64,000 nt of DNA from Aeromicrobium endophyticum (GCF_003586285.1 NZ_QUBR01000001.1:1116001-1180000), one strand, 5' to 3'; numbered from the stretch's first letter, positions 9,102 to 17,959 are shown. Made by a program: numbers and translations. The notes: a model not told the origin generated them from the sequence alone.

Positions 9102-9476
9102 CTACTCGGCCTGCTGGCGCTCCACGACCGTGCCGCGATGGTCGAAATCGACGTCGATCGTGATGAGCACCTCGTCGTCGAGGCTCAGTTCGACCCGGTT
9201 CTCCTCGGCCGTGAGGTTGCCGGCCGTGCCCTCGCCCAGCCACGTGACCGAGCCGATGACGCTGACCAGTGCGACCTTCGCACCGTTGTCGCGCTGCCCG
9301 CGGAACACGACGGGCCCGGGCCCGGAATCGCGGATGACCAGGGCCGTGCGGCTGACCAGCGGGTTGTCGACGCCCACCGTCGGAGCCTCGGCCCCGCCCG
9401 TGCGCCCGAACGTCCACTTGTCGTCGCCGGACAGCCGGGTCTCGCCCGACTCGCCGGAGGCCGTCTTCCACATCAC
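9102..9476 (-). CDS. Small stand-alone FHA-like domain protein
   Basis: About 124 residues. GTG 9476 is preferred because AGGGG lies 8 nt upstream; a GTG at 9485 in the same frame overlaps that site. The stretch WTFGRTGG, then VDNPLVSRTALVIRDSGPG, and VVFRGQRDNG matches the strand order and Arg/Ser residues of an FHA phosphothreonine-binding domain. FHA domains bind phosphorylated partners of Ser/Thr kinases; no kinase gene is present in this window. It sits between adenosine deaminase and the GH65 gene, all on the minus strand. Confidence 0.6.
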   Translation of the reverse strand: MMWKTASGESGETRLSGDDKWTFGRTGGAEAPTVGVDNPLVSRTALVIRDSGPGPVVFRGQRDNGAKVALVSVIGSVTWLGEGTAGNLTAEENRVELSLDDEVLITIDVDFDHRGTVVERQQAE

Positions 9477-9559
9477 GGTGATCACCCCTAGATCGTTCCA
9501 TGCCTGTCACGAAAGGTCACAGGAACGTCCCTTTCGACGGCCATGAGGGGCGCGGGGGC

Positions 9560-12043
9560 TCAGGTGCCTGGGACGATCGCGGCGATGATCGTGCCGTCGG
9601 CGCGACGGCGTCCGGGCACCGGCGCGGGCTCGCCCTCGATGCGCGGGCCCTGGCCGTCGAGCGCCACCGAGACCGGCTCGCCGGGCACCACCGTGACCTT
9701 CTGGCCACGCACGACCAACGACGCCCGCTCGCCCTCCTCGACCGTGAGGTCGACCCGGTCGGGCAGCACCGTGACGCGCACCCGCGTGCCGAGCAACGTG
9801 AGCCGGTACGTCAACGACTCCCAGGACTCGGGTAGGCGCGGGTCGATCGTGAACACGCCGCCGTGGTCGCGGAACCCGCCGAAGCCGCTGACCAGCGCAC
9901 TCCACACACCACCCGTCGACGCCACGTGCACGCCGTCGGACGTGTTCTTGTGGCGGTCGGCCAGGTCGACGAACAGCGCCGACAGGAAGTAGCGCAGCGC
10001 GAGGTCGTGGTAGCCGACCTCGGCGGCGATGATCGACTGCACGACCGCCGACAGCGTCGAGTCGCCGGTCGTGATCGGGTCGTAGTACTCGAAGTCGGCG
10101 CGCTTCTCCTCCGGCGTGAAGTGCTCGCCCTGCAGGAACAGCGCCAGCACCACGTCGGCCTGCTTGAGCACCTGGAACCGGTAGATCACCAGCGGGTGGT
10201 AGTTGAGCAGCAGCGGACGCTTGTCGAGCGGCGTGTGCTCGAGGTCCCAGACCTCACGCTCGAGGAAGTGCTGGTCCTGCGGGTGGACGCCCAGGTGCTC
10301 GTCGTACGGGATGGCCATGTCGCGCGCGGCCCGCTCCCAGTCGTCGACCTCGGACAGGTCGAGCCCGAGGCGTCCGACGACCTGCTGGTACTCGATGCCG
10401 TCGCGCTCGGCGAGCTCGCGGACGGCCGCCGCGGCACGGCTCAGGTTGAAGCGCGCCATCACGTTGGTGAACAGGTTGTCGTTGACGACGGTCGTGTACT
10501 CGTCGGGCCCGGTCACGCCGTGGATGTGGAACGTGCCGTCGTCCTCGTTGCGCCAGAAGCCGAGGTCGACCCACATGCGTGCGGTCTCGACCAGGATGTC
10601 GATGGCCTCGCGGGTGAGGAAGTCGATGTCGCCAGTGGCGGCGAGGTACTGGCTCAACGCGTACGAGATGTCGGCGTCGATGTGGTACTGCGCTGTGCCG
10701 GCGGCGTAGTAGGCCGAGGCCTCCTCGCCGTTGATCGTCCGCCACGGGAACAGGGCCCCGTGCTGGGCGAGCTGCTTGGCGCGCGAGCGGGCCGCGTCGA
10801 GCAGCGTGTACCGGAAGCGCAGGGCGTTGCGGGCCGCGCGGGGCGTCGTGTAGGTCAGGAACGGCAGGACGTAGATCTCGGTGTCCCAGAAGTAGTGCCC
10901 GCCGTAGCCCGAGCCCGTGACCCCCTTGGCCGGGATGCCGGTGCCCTCGGCCCGGGCCGAGGCCTGCGCGATCTGGAAGAGGTTCCAGCGCGTGGCCTGC
11001 TGCACCTCGGGCTGTCCGGGGATCTCGACGTCCGAGCGCTCCCAGAAGCCGTCGAGCCAGGCGCGCTGGTCGTCGAACTGCTGGTCGATGCCCTCGTCGT
11101 GCGCCCGGTCGAGGGTGCGGCGGCAGCGGTCGAGCAGCTCGCGCGACGGCACGCCCCGCGACGTGTGATAGCTGACGAGCTTGGTCAGGACGATCGGCTG
11201 ACCCGGCTCGGCGTCGATGCGGTACGTCATCTTGGCCAGGTCGTCGTCGGTCTGGATGCGCTTGGTGTAGTTGTTCGCCGTCTCGAGGCGGTGGTCGGCG
11301 GCGACCGCGATCGTCATGCCGCTCTCGGTGCACTGGTACCCCAGGGCGACGCGGCCGTCGGCAACGTTGCCCCAGTTGTTCTGCGGCTTGAGCACGCGGT
11401 GGTTCATCTGGCCGGCCTTGCGCGGGTCGACGCCCTCGCCCATCGCCTTCGACCGGACGTGGTACTCGTCCTCGCCGTCCTGGCGGTTGAGGATCTGCGA
11501 CGAGATCGCGATCGGCGCGTAGTCGTCGAGCATCGTGACCTCGAAGGTCAGCACGGCCAGGTGGCGCTGCGTGAACGAGACCATGCGGCGCGAGCGGACG
11601 CGCACCCGCTTGCCGCCGGGCGTCCGCCACAGGATGTCGCGCGACATGACACCCGAGCGGAAGTCGAGGCGGCGCTCGTACTCGATCAGGTCGGCGATCG
11701 GCAGCAGCAGCGGCTCGTCGTCGACGTACAGGCGGATGACCTTGGCGTCGGGTGCGTTGACGATCGTCTGGCCGACGCGCGCGAAGCCGAACGCCTCTTC
11801 GGCGTGCTGGATCGGCCACGTCTCGTGGAAGCCGTTGACGAAGGTGCCGTGCGAGAACGAGTCGCGGCCCTCGTCGACGTTGCCGCGCAGGCCGAGGTAG
11901 CCGTTGCCGACGCTGAACAGCGTCTCGGTGGTGCCGAGGTCGTCGTTGTCGATGTGCTTCTCGACCAGGGCCCACTCGTCGACGGGGTAGCGCGACCGGT
12001 CGAGGAAGTCGTGGACCTGCGGTGCGATGTGGCTGGGGCTCAT
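9560..12043 (-). CDS. Glycoside hydrolase family 65 disaccharide phosphorylase (trehalose/maltose/kojibiose type)
   Basis: An 827-residue GH65 protein, typical length. The N-terminal beta-sandwich starts with TLFSVGNGYLGLRGN; the (alpha/alpha)6 barrel carries GSGYGGHYFWDTEIYVLPFL, the catalytic acid in GVTGPDEYTTVVNDN, and KQADVVLALFLQGE plus DSTLS for phosphate and sugar binding; the C-terminal beta domain ends near residue 827. The family phosphorolyses alpha-glucosyl disaccharides to beta-glucose-1-phosphate. The ATG at 12043 overlaps the upstream gene stop as ATGA and has AAGGAGG in that gene. Pairing with a beta-phosphoglucomutase supports a phosphorylase rather than a hydrolase. Confidence 0.92.
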   Translation of the reverse strand: MSPSHIAPQVHDFLDRSRYPVDEWALVEKHIDNDDLGTTETLFSVGNGYLGLRGNVDEGRDSFSHGTFVNGFHETWPIQHAEEAFGFARVGQTIVNAPDAKVIRLYVDDEPLLLPIADLIEYERRLDFRSGVMSRDILWRTPGGKRVRVRSRRMVSFTQRHLAVLTFEVTMLDDYAPIAISSQILNRQDGEDEYHVRSKAMGEGVDPRKAGQMNHRVLKPQNNWGNVADGRVALGYQCTESGMTIAVAADHRLETANNYTKRIQTDDDLAKMTYRIDAEPGQPIVLTKLVSYHTSRGVPSRELLDRCRRTLDRAHDEGIDQQFDDQRAWLDGFWERSDVEIPGQPEVQQATRWNLFQIAQASARAEGTGIPAKGVTGSGYGGHYFWDTEIYVLPFLTYTTPRAARNALRFRYTLLDAARSRAKQLAQHGALFPWRTINGEEASAYYAAGTAQYHIDADISYALSQYLAATGDIDFLTREAIDILVETARMWVDLGFWRNEDDGTFHIHGVTGPDEYTTVVNDNLFTNVMARFNLSRAAAAVRELAERDGIEYQQVVGRLGLDLSEVDDWERAARDMAIPYDEHLGVHPQDQHFLEREVWDLEHTPLDKRPLLLNYHPLVIYRFQVLKQADVVLALFLQGEHFTPEEKRADFEYYDPITTGDSTLSAVVQSIIAAEVGYHDLALRYFLSALFVDLADRHKNTSDGVHVASTGGVWSALVSGFGGFRDHGGVFTIDPRLPESWESLTYRLTLLGTRVRVTVLPDRVDLTVEEGERASLVVRGQKVTVVPGEPVSVALDGQGPRIEGEPAPVPGRRRADGTIIAAIVPGT

Positions 12044-12774
12044 GCGCCGGCCTCCTTCGCGTCGGCCACCAGCTCGTCGAGGTCGGCCACGACGACGTCG
12101 GCGCCGTGCTCGGTGAGCTGGTCGGCGCCCACGCCGCGGTCGACGCCGATGACCAGGCCGAAGTCGCCGGCGCGTCCGGCCTGGACGCCCGACAGCGCGT
12201 CCTCGAACACGACGGCCCTCTCCTTCGGCACGCCGAGGTCGTCGGCCGCAGCCAGGAAGGTGTCGGGTGCCGGCTTGCCGGGCAGGCCGCGCTCGCCGGC
12301 CTCCTTGCCGCTGACGATGACCGGGAAGTGCTGGATCATGCCGGCGGCGGTCAGGACCGCCGCGGCGTTGCGCGAGCTCGACACGATCGCCATCGCGGTG
12401 CCGCGGGCCTCCAGGGCCTGGACGAGCGCCACCGAGCCGGGGTAGGGCTCGACGCCCTCGGTCTTGAGGATCTGCTCGAAGTCGTCGTTCTTGCGGTTGC
12501 CCAGACCGGCGATCGTCTCGGCCGTGGCGGGGTCGGACGCATCGCCCTCGGGCAGCTCGATGTCGCGCGACGCGAGGAACGACCGCACCCCGTCGTAGCG
12601 GGGCTTTCCGTCGACGTACGTGAAGTAGTCGGCATCGGTGTAGGGCTCGCTGACACCCCGCTCACGCAGGAAGTCGTTGAACATCTGGGCCCAGGCGCGC
12701 ATGTGCACCTCGGCCGTCGGCGTGATGACGCCGTCGAGGTCGAACAGGGCAGCGTCGTAGTCGTTCCAGTCCAC
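12040..12774 (-). CDS. Beta-phosphoglucomutase-family HAD enzyme
   Basis: About 244 residues from GTG 12774, where family sequence begins (WNDYDAALFDLDGVITPTAE); an ATG at 12834 would add 20 unrelated residues. HAD motifs: DLDGVIT with the nucleophile and acid/base Asp, SSSRNAA near residue 127, GKPAPDTFL near 162 with the conserved Lys, and VFEDALSGVQAG near 187. Beta-phosphoglucomutase converts beta-glucose-1-phosphate to glucose-6-phosphate, the step after GH65 phosphorolysis. It is first in the two-gene operon and is translationally coupled to the GH65 gene by a 4-nt overlap. Confidence 0.88.
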   Translation of the reverse strand: MDWNDYDAALFDLDGVITPTAEVHMRAWAQMFNDFLRERGVSEPYTDADYFTYVDGKPRYDGVRSFLASRDIELPEGDASDPATAETIAGLGNRKNDDFEQILKTEGVEPYPGSVALVQALEARGTAMAIVSSSRNAAAVLTAAGMIQHFPVIVSGKEAGERGLPGKPAPDTFLAAADDLGVPKERAVVFEDALSGVQAGRAGDFGLVIGVDRGVGADQLTEHGADVVVADLDELVADAKEAGA

Positions 12775-12953
12775 CCCCAGAGCGTACGCAGGTCGGGTGT
12801 CCGGCAGGTAACGCGTGGGTGCGGGGCTCGACACATCCGGAGAACCGTCGACCGAGGAGACGAGATGTTGCGAATCACCGGCGCGGGACGGGTTGCTCGT
12901 GAATAGTCCGAGCTCGGCCTACGGCCTGAGTCATTCACCACGAGGAGAGGCGC

Positions 12954-13719
12954 ATGCGCCATCCATCCTGACCCGGTCAGTCGTCGCCGTTGCGACGCTG
13001 GCCGTGGGCTCGCTCGCACTGGGAGCCGCGCCCGCCACGGCCCTGACGTCGGACACCGTCACACGCGACCAGGTCAGGAGTGCCGTCGAGGCGACCGAGC
13101 CCGTCTCGTCGAGGCTGTGCCCACCGGCGCGGGGGATGACGCCGACGGACTGCTGGTCGTCGTCTCGATCCGCAACGACTTCGACACCAACACCCGCACC
13201 TGCGCGACGGCTGCCTTCGTCGCAACCGACGCATCCTTCGACCTGACCGGATCGGCCGTCGTCTCCGGTGCTGCGTACGACAGGGTGACGCAGCAGTACA
13301 ACCCCGTCGCACCGCTGCGGACCCAGTCGCTGTCAGGTGCCGTGACCGTCGTGTCCGGTCTGGACGCCCTCGGCGTCGACGAGCTCTCGGTGTCTGCCAG
13401 TGGCGACGCAACGAAGACCACCACGACCGTCAAGGACACCCGGGTCACCGACAAGAAGACCAAGGCTCAGAAGACCAAGGCCAAGGCCACCTACGTCAAG
13501 CGCATCAAGGCCGCCAAGAAGAAGTACGCCACGGCCCTCGACGAGGCCGGCATCAGCAAGACCAAGCAGGCCGCCGCCAAGAAGACCTACAAGGCCAAGC
13601 GCGCCACCGCCAAGGCCAGCTTCAAGCACGCCATCGCCGGCCACGAGCACGTCAAGACCAAGACCAGCACCACCGAGAACCGACCCTTCTCGATCAAGAC
13701 CGAGCTGCCCGCGACGTGA
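12954..13719 (+). pseudogene. Decayed first copy of the secreted Lys/Ala-tail family (array copy 1)
   Basis: The start region aligns with the other copies (GAGGAG, ATG, then SILTRSVVAVATLAVGSLAL), but one base is missing after ATGCGC, so ATG 12954 runs into TGA at once. A second loss removes roughly 35-40 codons between VRSAVEATEP and LVEAVPTGAGDDADG, including the first conserved cysteine, and changes frame again. From 13117 onward the frame is intact: the CATAAF block, LSGAVTV, and a Lys-rich tail ending ENRPFSIKTELPAT. The tail reads KTKAKATYVKRIKAAKKKYA and then ALDEAGISKTKQAAAKKTYK. The product cannot be made as a secreted protein without two frame corrections. Confidence 0.85.
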
Positions 13720-13743
13720 GCCTCGCTCGCTGACACAGGCCCT

Positions 13744-13779
13744 CGATCCCGCCCGGAGCACGCGCTCCGGGCGGGATCG
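13744..13779 (+). terminator. Array hairpin after copy 1
   Basis: Arms CGATCCCGCCCGGAGC (13744-13759) and its exact complement (13764-13779) with a 4-nt loop, 25 nt after the stop. No strong T-run follows. Related hairpins follow copies 2, 3, 5, 6 and 8. Confidence 0.85.
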
Positions 13780-13811
13780 CTGCGTCCAGAACCGGTCTAC
13801 ACCACCCGTTC

Positions 13812-13865
13812 TGACCAGACAACCTGGCTCGTCAGGATGACCTTTGCGCCAGGACTGGTACGAAC
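13812..13865 (+). promoter_or_regulatory. Conserved upstream region of array copy 2
   Basis: TGACCAGACAACCTGG is followed by GGATGACCTTTGCGCC and GTACGAAC, the same order as upstream of copy 3 and in part copies 6 and 7. GGATGAC lies about 112 bp before the ATG. TGACCT and TACGAA, 15 nt apart, could be a promoter; the imperfect CCAG/CTGG inverted repeat could be an operator. Just before the gene, CCGGCTACCACGCCGG can form a small leader hairpin. Confidence 0.45.
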
Positions 13866-13947
13866 CTCCCGATTCGCGGGTCACTGCGCTAGATACACAT
13901 GAGGATGGATCGGCCGGCTACCACGCCGGTTCTATCCAAGGAGATCC

Positions 13948-14853
13948 ATGCGTCACTCGCTGCTCTCGCGCTCGGCCATCGCCGTCGCCTCCCTAGCCAT
14001 CGGTTCGGCCGCCCTCGCCGCCGTGCCCGCCTCGGCCGCCCCCGCCGCCTCGAGCCTCGGCATCACCCAGGACCAGGTGCTGACCGCCGTCAACGGTGCG
14101 CGTCTTGCCGATGGGGACCCGTCGGAGATGTCGAAGCCCGCCAAGCGGGCACTGTTCGCGATCGTGAGCAAGGTCTGCGACGTCGACGGTTCGGTCGGCG
14201 AGTACGCCAACGTGCTGGAGGCCGTCACTACCAACGCTGGCGACGACGCCGAGGGCGTGCAGATCACCGCAGACCTGTACGACTCGACCTTCAGCGAGCA
14301 CCAGGCGTGCACGTTCGCTGCGTTCGCCTCGACCTCCGCGGGCTACCAGCTGAGCGGCTCGGCGACGATCACCGCGGAGACGCGGAAGCCGAACCCCGTC
14401 GAGGAGGCGTACGTCTACACACCGTTGAAGCAGGTCACGGGTCTGTCGGGAGACGCCTTCACGACTCCGGCGATCATCACCGACCTGAACACCAACAACG
14501 GCCAGCCGTACGACATCGTCGCGTCTGCGAGCGGCAACGCCACCAAGACGACGAAGGTGACGACGTCGCGCAAGGTCAAGGACAAGAAGACGACCTCCGA
14601 GAAGAAGGCCGCCAAAAACAAGTACGACCAGCGCGTCAAGTCCGCCAAGAAGTCGTTCGCCAAGGCCCTCGACAAGGCCGGCAGCAGCAAGAGCAAGAAG
14701 GCTGCCGCCAAGAAGGCGTACAAGGCCAAGCGCGCCTCGGCCAAGGCCAAGTTCAAGTACGGCATCGCCGGCTACAAGATCGTGAAGAAGAAGACCACCG
14801 TCACCGACGTCAAGGCCTTCTCCATCACCACGCCAGCGATCGTGAACAACTGA
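13948..14853 (+). CDS. Secreted two-cysteine protein with Lys/Ala-rich tail (array copy 2)
   Basis: A 301-residue protein of unrecognised family. ATG 13948 follows AAGGAGATCC. Residues 1-31 are a Sec signal peptide (RSAIAVASLAIGSAALAAVP then ASA-A). The mature part begins with the conserved helix GITQDQVLTAVNGAR, has Cys77 (KVCDVD) and Cys121 (ACTFAAFAS) likely to form a disulfide outside the cell, then beta strands LSGSATIT and LSGDAF. From about residue 195 the chain is Lys/Ala-rich: KVKDKKTTSEKKAAKNKYDQ, then KSAKKSFAKALDKAGSSKSK and KKAAAKKAYKAKRASAKAKF; it ends in the family motif AFSITT. No anchor is seen. Function unknown; binding to anionic polymer through the tail is inference. Confidence 0.85.
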   Translation: MRHSLLSRSAIAVASLAIGSAALAAVPASAAPAASSLGITQDQVLTAVNGARLADGDPSEMSKPAKRALFAIVSKVCDVDGSVGEYANVLEAVTTNAGDDAEGVQITADLYDSTFSEHQACTFAAFASTSAGYQLSGSATITAETRKPNPVEEAYVYTPLKQVTGLSGDAFTTPAIITDLNTNNGQPYDIVASASGNATKTTKVTTSRKVKDKKTTSEKKAAKNKYDQRVKSAKKSFAKALDKAGSSKSKKAAAKKAYKAKRASAKAKFKYGIAGYKIVKKKTTVTDVKAFSITTPAIVNN

Positions 14854-14877
14854 GGTCAGGCCCGACCGCATCACCAG

Positions 14878-14914
14878 CGATCCCGTCCCGAGCGCCTGCT
14901 CCGGGGCGGGATCG
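14878..14914 (+). terminator. Array hairpin after copy 2
   Basis: CGATCCCGTCCCGAGC pairs with GCTCCGGGGCGGGATCG across a 4-nt loop, 24 nt after the stop; the outer GATCCCG/CGGGATC stem matches the other array hairpins while the inner stem has drifted. Confidence 0.8.
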
Positions 14915-14946
14915 TTGTCATCCAAGGCGTAGTCGTAGCCAGTCGT

Positions 14947-14998
14947 GACCAGTCTGTCTGGTCCAAGAGGATGACTTTCAGGCGAATCTCGTACGAAC
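14947..14998 (+). promoter_or_regulatory. Conserved upstream region of array copy 3
   Basis: A perfect inverted repeat GACCAG-TCTGT-CTGGTC (14947-14963) is followed by GGATGACTTTCAGGCGAAT and GTACGAAC. Order and distance to the gene match copy 2 (GGATGAC about 113 bp before the ATG). CCGGCTACAACGCCGG (15047-15062) repeats the small leader hairpin of copy 2. Best candidate operator/promoter of the array. Confidence 0.5.
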
Positions 14999-15081
14999 TC
15001 ATCTCTTTGCTGGCGACCCCGTCGTGTGGGAGCGAGGATGGCACGGCCGGCTACAACGCCGGTTTACATTCTAGGAGATCC

Positions 15082-16032
15082 ATGCGCTCGTCCATCTTGT
15101 CCCGGTCAGTCGTCGCTCTCGCGACCGTGGCCATCAGCTCGGCCGCTCTGGCCGCCACTCCCGCCAACGCAGCCTCCGCGGGCGTCACCCGCGACCAGGT
15201 CCTGACTGCCGCCAACGGCGTCCGTACCGCCCAGGCCAACGAGACCACTTCATTCTCGCCTGCCACCGCCCGTGCACTGCGCGCCATCGTCATCGCAGGC
15301 TGCGACGTCAGCTCCGACGACGACGAGTACGCCTACATCAGCTACAACGACATCGGCATCCAGGTGACCCCTGCGGGCGACGACGCCCAGGGCCTCGTGG
15401 TCACTGCCCAGATTCAGCGTCCGTTCACCAACGGCGGTCCGTTCGGCAACAGCCAGTACTGCACCATTGCCGCCTTCGCGTCGACGAACGCCTCGTACAA
15501 GCTGAGTGGCACGGCAACGTTCACCGGTCAGTCGTTCACCGAGGGCGGACCTGAAGACGGCACGAAGATCACACTGCAGAGTGCACCGCTCTCGGGTGAC
15601 GTGTTCGTCAGCGCCCCTTTCAACTACGACAACCCGGTCCTCGACACCGTCGACGAGGACTCGGTCCGCGCGTCGGCCGCCGGTAACGCGACCAAGACGA
15701 CGAAGGTGACGACGTCGCGCAAGGTCAAGGACAAGAAGACCACGTCCGAGAAGAAGGCTGCCAAGACCAAGTACGACAAGCGCATCAAGGCCGCCAAGAA
15801 GTCGTACGCCAAGGCGCTCGACAAGGCCGGCAGCAGCAAGAGCAAGAAGGCTGCCGCCAAGAAGGCGTACAAGGCCAAGCGCGCCTCAGCCAAGGCCAAG
15901 TTCAAGTACGGCATCGCCGGCTACAAGATCGTGAAGAAGAGCAGCAACGTCAGCGACGTCCAGCCGTTCTCCGTCACGACGGCCCCGGTGTTCAGCAACT
16001 CGTCGAACCTGCCGAACTTCCCCCTCTCCTGA
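15082..16032 (+). CDS. Secreted two-cysteine protein with Lys/Ala-rich tail (array copy 3)
   Basis: A 316-residue paralog. ATG 15082 is used because AGGAGATCC precedes it and the signal peptide (SILSRSVVALATVAISSAAL, cleavage ANA-A) starts here; the frame is open upstream. Conserved points: GVTRDQVLTAANGVR, GCDVSSDDDE and YCTIAAFAS cysteines, LSGTATF, LSGDVFVSAP. The Lys/Ala tail and ending DVQPFSVTT match copy 2; 123 bp of the tail (15817-15939) differ from copy 2 (14668-14790) at a single base, evidence of recent duplication or gene conversion although the N-terminal halves have diverged. Function unknown. Confidence 0.85.
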   Translation: MRSSILSRSVVALATVAISSAALAATPANAASAGVTRDQVLTAANGVRTAQANETTSFSPATARALRAIVIAGCDVSSDDDEYAYISYNDIGIQVTPAGDDAQGLVVTAQIQRPFTNGGPFGNSQYCTIAAFASTNASYKLSGTATFTGQSFTEGGPEDGTKITLQSAPLSGDVFVSAPFNYDNPVLDTVDEDSVRASAAGNATKTTKVTTSRKVKDKKTTSEKKAAKTKYDKRIKAAKKSYAKALDKAGSSKSKKAAAKKAYKAKRASAKAKFKYGIAGYKIVKKSSNVSDVQPFSVTTAPVFSNSSNLPNFPLS

Positions 16033-16050
16033 CACAGCCGCATCACCACC

Positions 16051-16084
16051 GATCCCGCCCGGAGCACCTGCTCCGGGCGGGATC
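16051..16084 (+). terminator. Array hairpin after copy 3
   Basis: GATCCCGCCCGGAGC and its complement (16051-16065 and 16070-16084) around a 4-nt loop, 18 nt after the stop; stem nearly identical to that after copy 1. Confidence 0.85.
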
Positions 16085-16212
16085 AGTGCGGTCCGGGCCA
16101 TAAGTCCTAGTCATGTCGGGTGGTATTCGCGCAGTCCTGTCACGAACCCTGGTCGGTTGCTCCATGATCGAGGGCGGACCAAGCGGTCCGCACCAGAACA
16201 TCGAGGAGTCCC

Positions 16213-17043
16213 ATGCGCACGTCCATCCTGTCCCGCGCGGTGATCGCCGCAGCGACACTGGCCATCGGCTCAGTCGCCCTGGCGGCCGCACCCGCCACCG
16301 CAGCCACGTCGAACGGGATCACCCGTGACATGGTGTTGACCGCGACCAGCAGCATCCGCGCGGACTGGGCCAAGAATGAGCCCCAGTCCGAGGCCACCAA
16401 GGCATCCCTGCTGGCACTCGCGTCCCGCGCCTGCGACCTGAAGGGCGCCGAGGACGTGTACGGAGTTCCCCTCCAGAAGCCGGGCAACGTCGACGGACTG
16501 TTCGTCGGCGCCAGGACCCCCATCGGCAACGGCTGGGACGAGTGCCAGTTCGCGGCCATCGCACCCACCGACCCGTCGCTGAACCTCACCGGGCGCGGGA
16601 CCGTCACCACCTCCGCGTACGTCGGCGGTGAGTACACAACCGGCGACGTCGACTACGCCCTGTCGGGTGACGTCTTCGCCAGCCCGGCCGTCACGGGCAA
16701 CTCTCGAATCATCAGGCTCGCCGCGGAGGGGTCGGCTGTGGGATCGACCAAGGTCGTCACCACCCACCGGGTCCCGAACGCCAAGACCTCGGCCGACCGC
16801 AAGACCGCTCGCACGATGTACGGCAAGCGGCTCACCAATGCCAAGCGGGCCTACACGAAGGCACTGAAGAAGGCCGACCGCACGGTCGAGAAGAAGGCAG
16901 CCAAGAGCAAGTACGTCGCCCGCAAGGCCCACGCGAAGTCGAAGTACCAGGAGGCCGTCGCCGGCTACAAGATCGCGACCGAGCGCAGCACCGTGAACGT
17001 CGATCGACCGTTCTCGTTCTCGTTCGACACCCAGCTCGGCTGA
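16213..17043 (+). CDS. Secreted two-cysteine protein with Lys/Ala-rich tail (array copy 4)
   Basis: A 276-residue paralog with ATG 16213 after GAGGAGTCCC. The signal peptide (SILSRAVIAAATLAIGSVAL, cleavage ATA-A) is nearly identical to its neighbours. Cysteines in RACDLKG and ECQFAAIAP, then LTGRGTVTT and LSGDVFASPA. The tail is less pure Lys/Ala than copies 2 and 3 (KRLTNAKRAYTKALKKADRT then VEKKAAKSKYVARKAHAKSK) and ends DRPFSFSFDTQLG. No hairpin follows; copy 5 begins 39 nt later, so these two are probably one transcript. Function unknown. Confidence 0.8.
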   Translation: MRTSILSRAVIAAATLAIGSVALAAAPATAATSNGITRDMVLTATSSIRADWAKNEPQSEATKASLLALASRACDLKGAEDVYGVPLQKPGNVDGLFVGARTPIGNGWDECQFAAIAPTDPSLNLTGRGTVTTSAYVGGEYTTGDVDYALSGDVFASPAVTGNSRIIRLAAEGSAVGSTKVVTTHRVPNAKTSADRKTARTMYGKRLTNAKRAYTKALKKADRTVEKKAAKSKYVARKAHAKSKYQEAVAGYKIATERSTVNVDRPFSFSFDTQLG

Positions 17044-17082
17044 CATCCCGCCCCGCGGCCACATCTCTCGAAGGAACCACAC

Positions 17083-17937
17083 ATGCGTACATCCATCCTG
17101 ACCCGCTCGGTCATCTCGATCGCCTCCCTGGCGATCGGCTCGGTCGCCCTCGCCGCAGCCCCGGCCTCGGCAGCCGCTCCGTCCGGCGTGACCCGCGACC
17201 TGGTGCTGGCAGCAGCCAACGCCGAGCGCGACGGCGACGTGAACGTCGCCGCCAAGACCCTCGCCGACGCCGTCTGCGCCCCGCAGAGCGGCGAGAAGCT
17301 CGACTATGTCGCGGTCAGGGTCGACTACACCCCCGACGACGTGGACGGTGTCTTCATCCGCGCCGAGTACCTCGACCAGGTTGCCCGCGGTGGTCGCACG
17401 TGCAGCTTCGCCGCGTTCGTGCCGGTTGCGCCGAAGGCCACGCTGTCCGGCACGGCCACCCTCACCGGCTTGCCGGTCGACCAGCTGCAGCGGCCCTACG
17501 ACCCGGAGGTGCTCGCGACGGCCCCCTTGTCGGGCGACGTCACGACCCTGGGGCCGGTCGACGGCTCGCAGTTCTATGACATGACGGCCGATGCCAAGGG
17601 TGACGTGATCGCGCCGGCGGGCACGGCGACCGACACCAGCCGGACGATCACCCCCAAGACGACGCAGCAGCGCTACGCCGCCAAGACTGCTCGCAACAAG
17701 GCGGTCTCCTCGGCCCGCAAGGCATACGTCAAGGCCAGTGAGAAGGCCGGCTCGAGCAAGAGCAAGGAGGCTGCCGCCAAGCGGACCTACCTCGCGAAGA
17801 AGAAGGCCGCCAACGCCACGTACCGGACGGCGCTCGAGGGCACCTTGACGATCAAGACCACGACGAGCCCCATCCTGGCGGCATCGCCGTTCGAGTTCTC
17901 GATCTACGGGGGCTGCATGCGCCTGGCCAGGTGCTGA
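17083..17937 (+). CDS. Secreted two-cysteine protein with Lys/Ala-rich tail (array copy 5)
   Basis: A 284-residue paralog; ATG 17083 follows GAAGGAACCACAC. Signal peptide SILTRSVISIASLAIGSVAL with ASA-A cleavage. Cysteines in AVCAPQS and TCSFAAFVP; strands LSGTATLT and LSGDVTTL. The tail reads KAVSSARKAYVKASEKAGSS then KSKEAAAKRTYLAKKKAANA, keeping the KAGSSKSKEAA turn. Unlike other copies the end runs past the usual PFxFS motif into GGCMRLARC, adding two extra cysteines at the C-terminus. Probably co-transcribed with copy 4 and closed by the hairpin at 17960-17995. Confidence 0.8.
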   Translation: MRTSILTRSVISIASLAIGSVALAAAPASAAAPSGVTRDLVLAAANAERDGDVNVAAKTLADAVCAPQSGEKLDYVAVRVDYTPDDVDGVFIRAEYLDQVARGGRTCSFAAFVPVAPKATLSGTATLTGLPVDQLQRPYDPEVLATAPLSGDVTTLGPVDGSQFYDMTADAKGDVIAPAGTATDTSRTITPKTTQQRYAAKTARNKAVSSARKAYVKASEKAGSSKSKEAAAKRTYLAKKKAANATYRTALEGTLTIKTTTSPILAASPFEFSIYGGCMRLARC

Positions 17938-17959
17938 GCAGCTCCTGATGCACGCTCCA

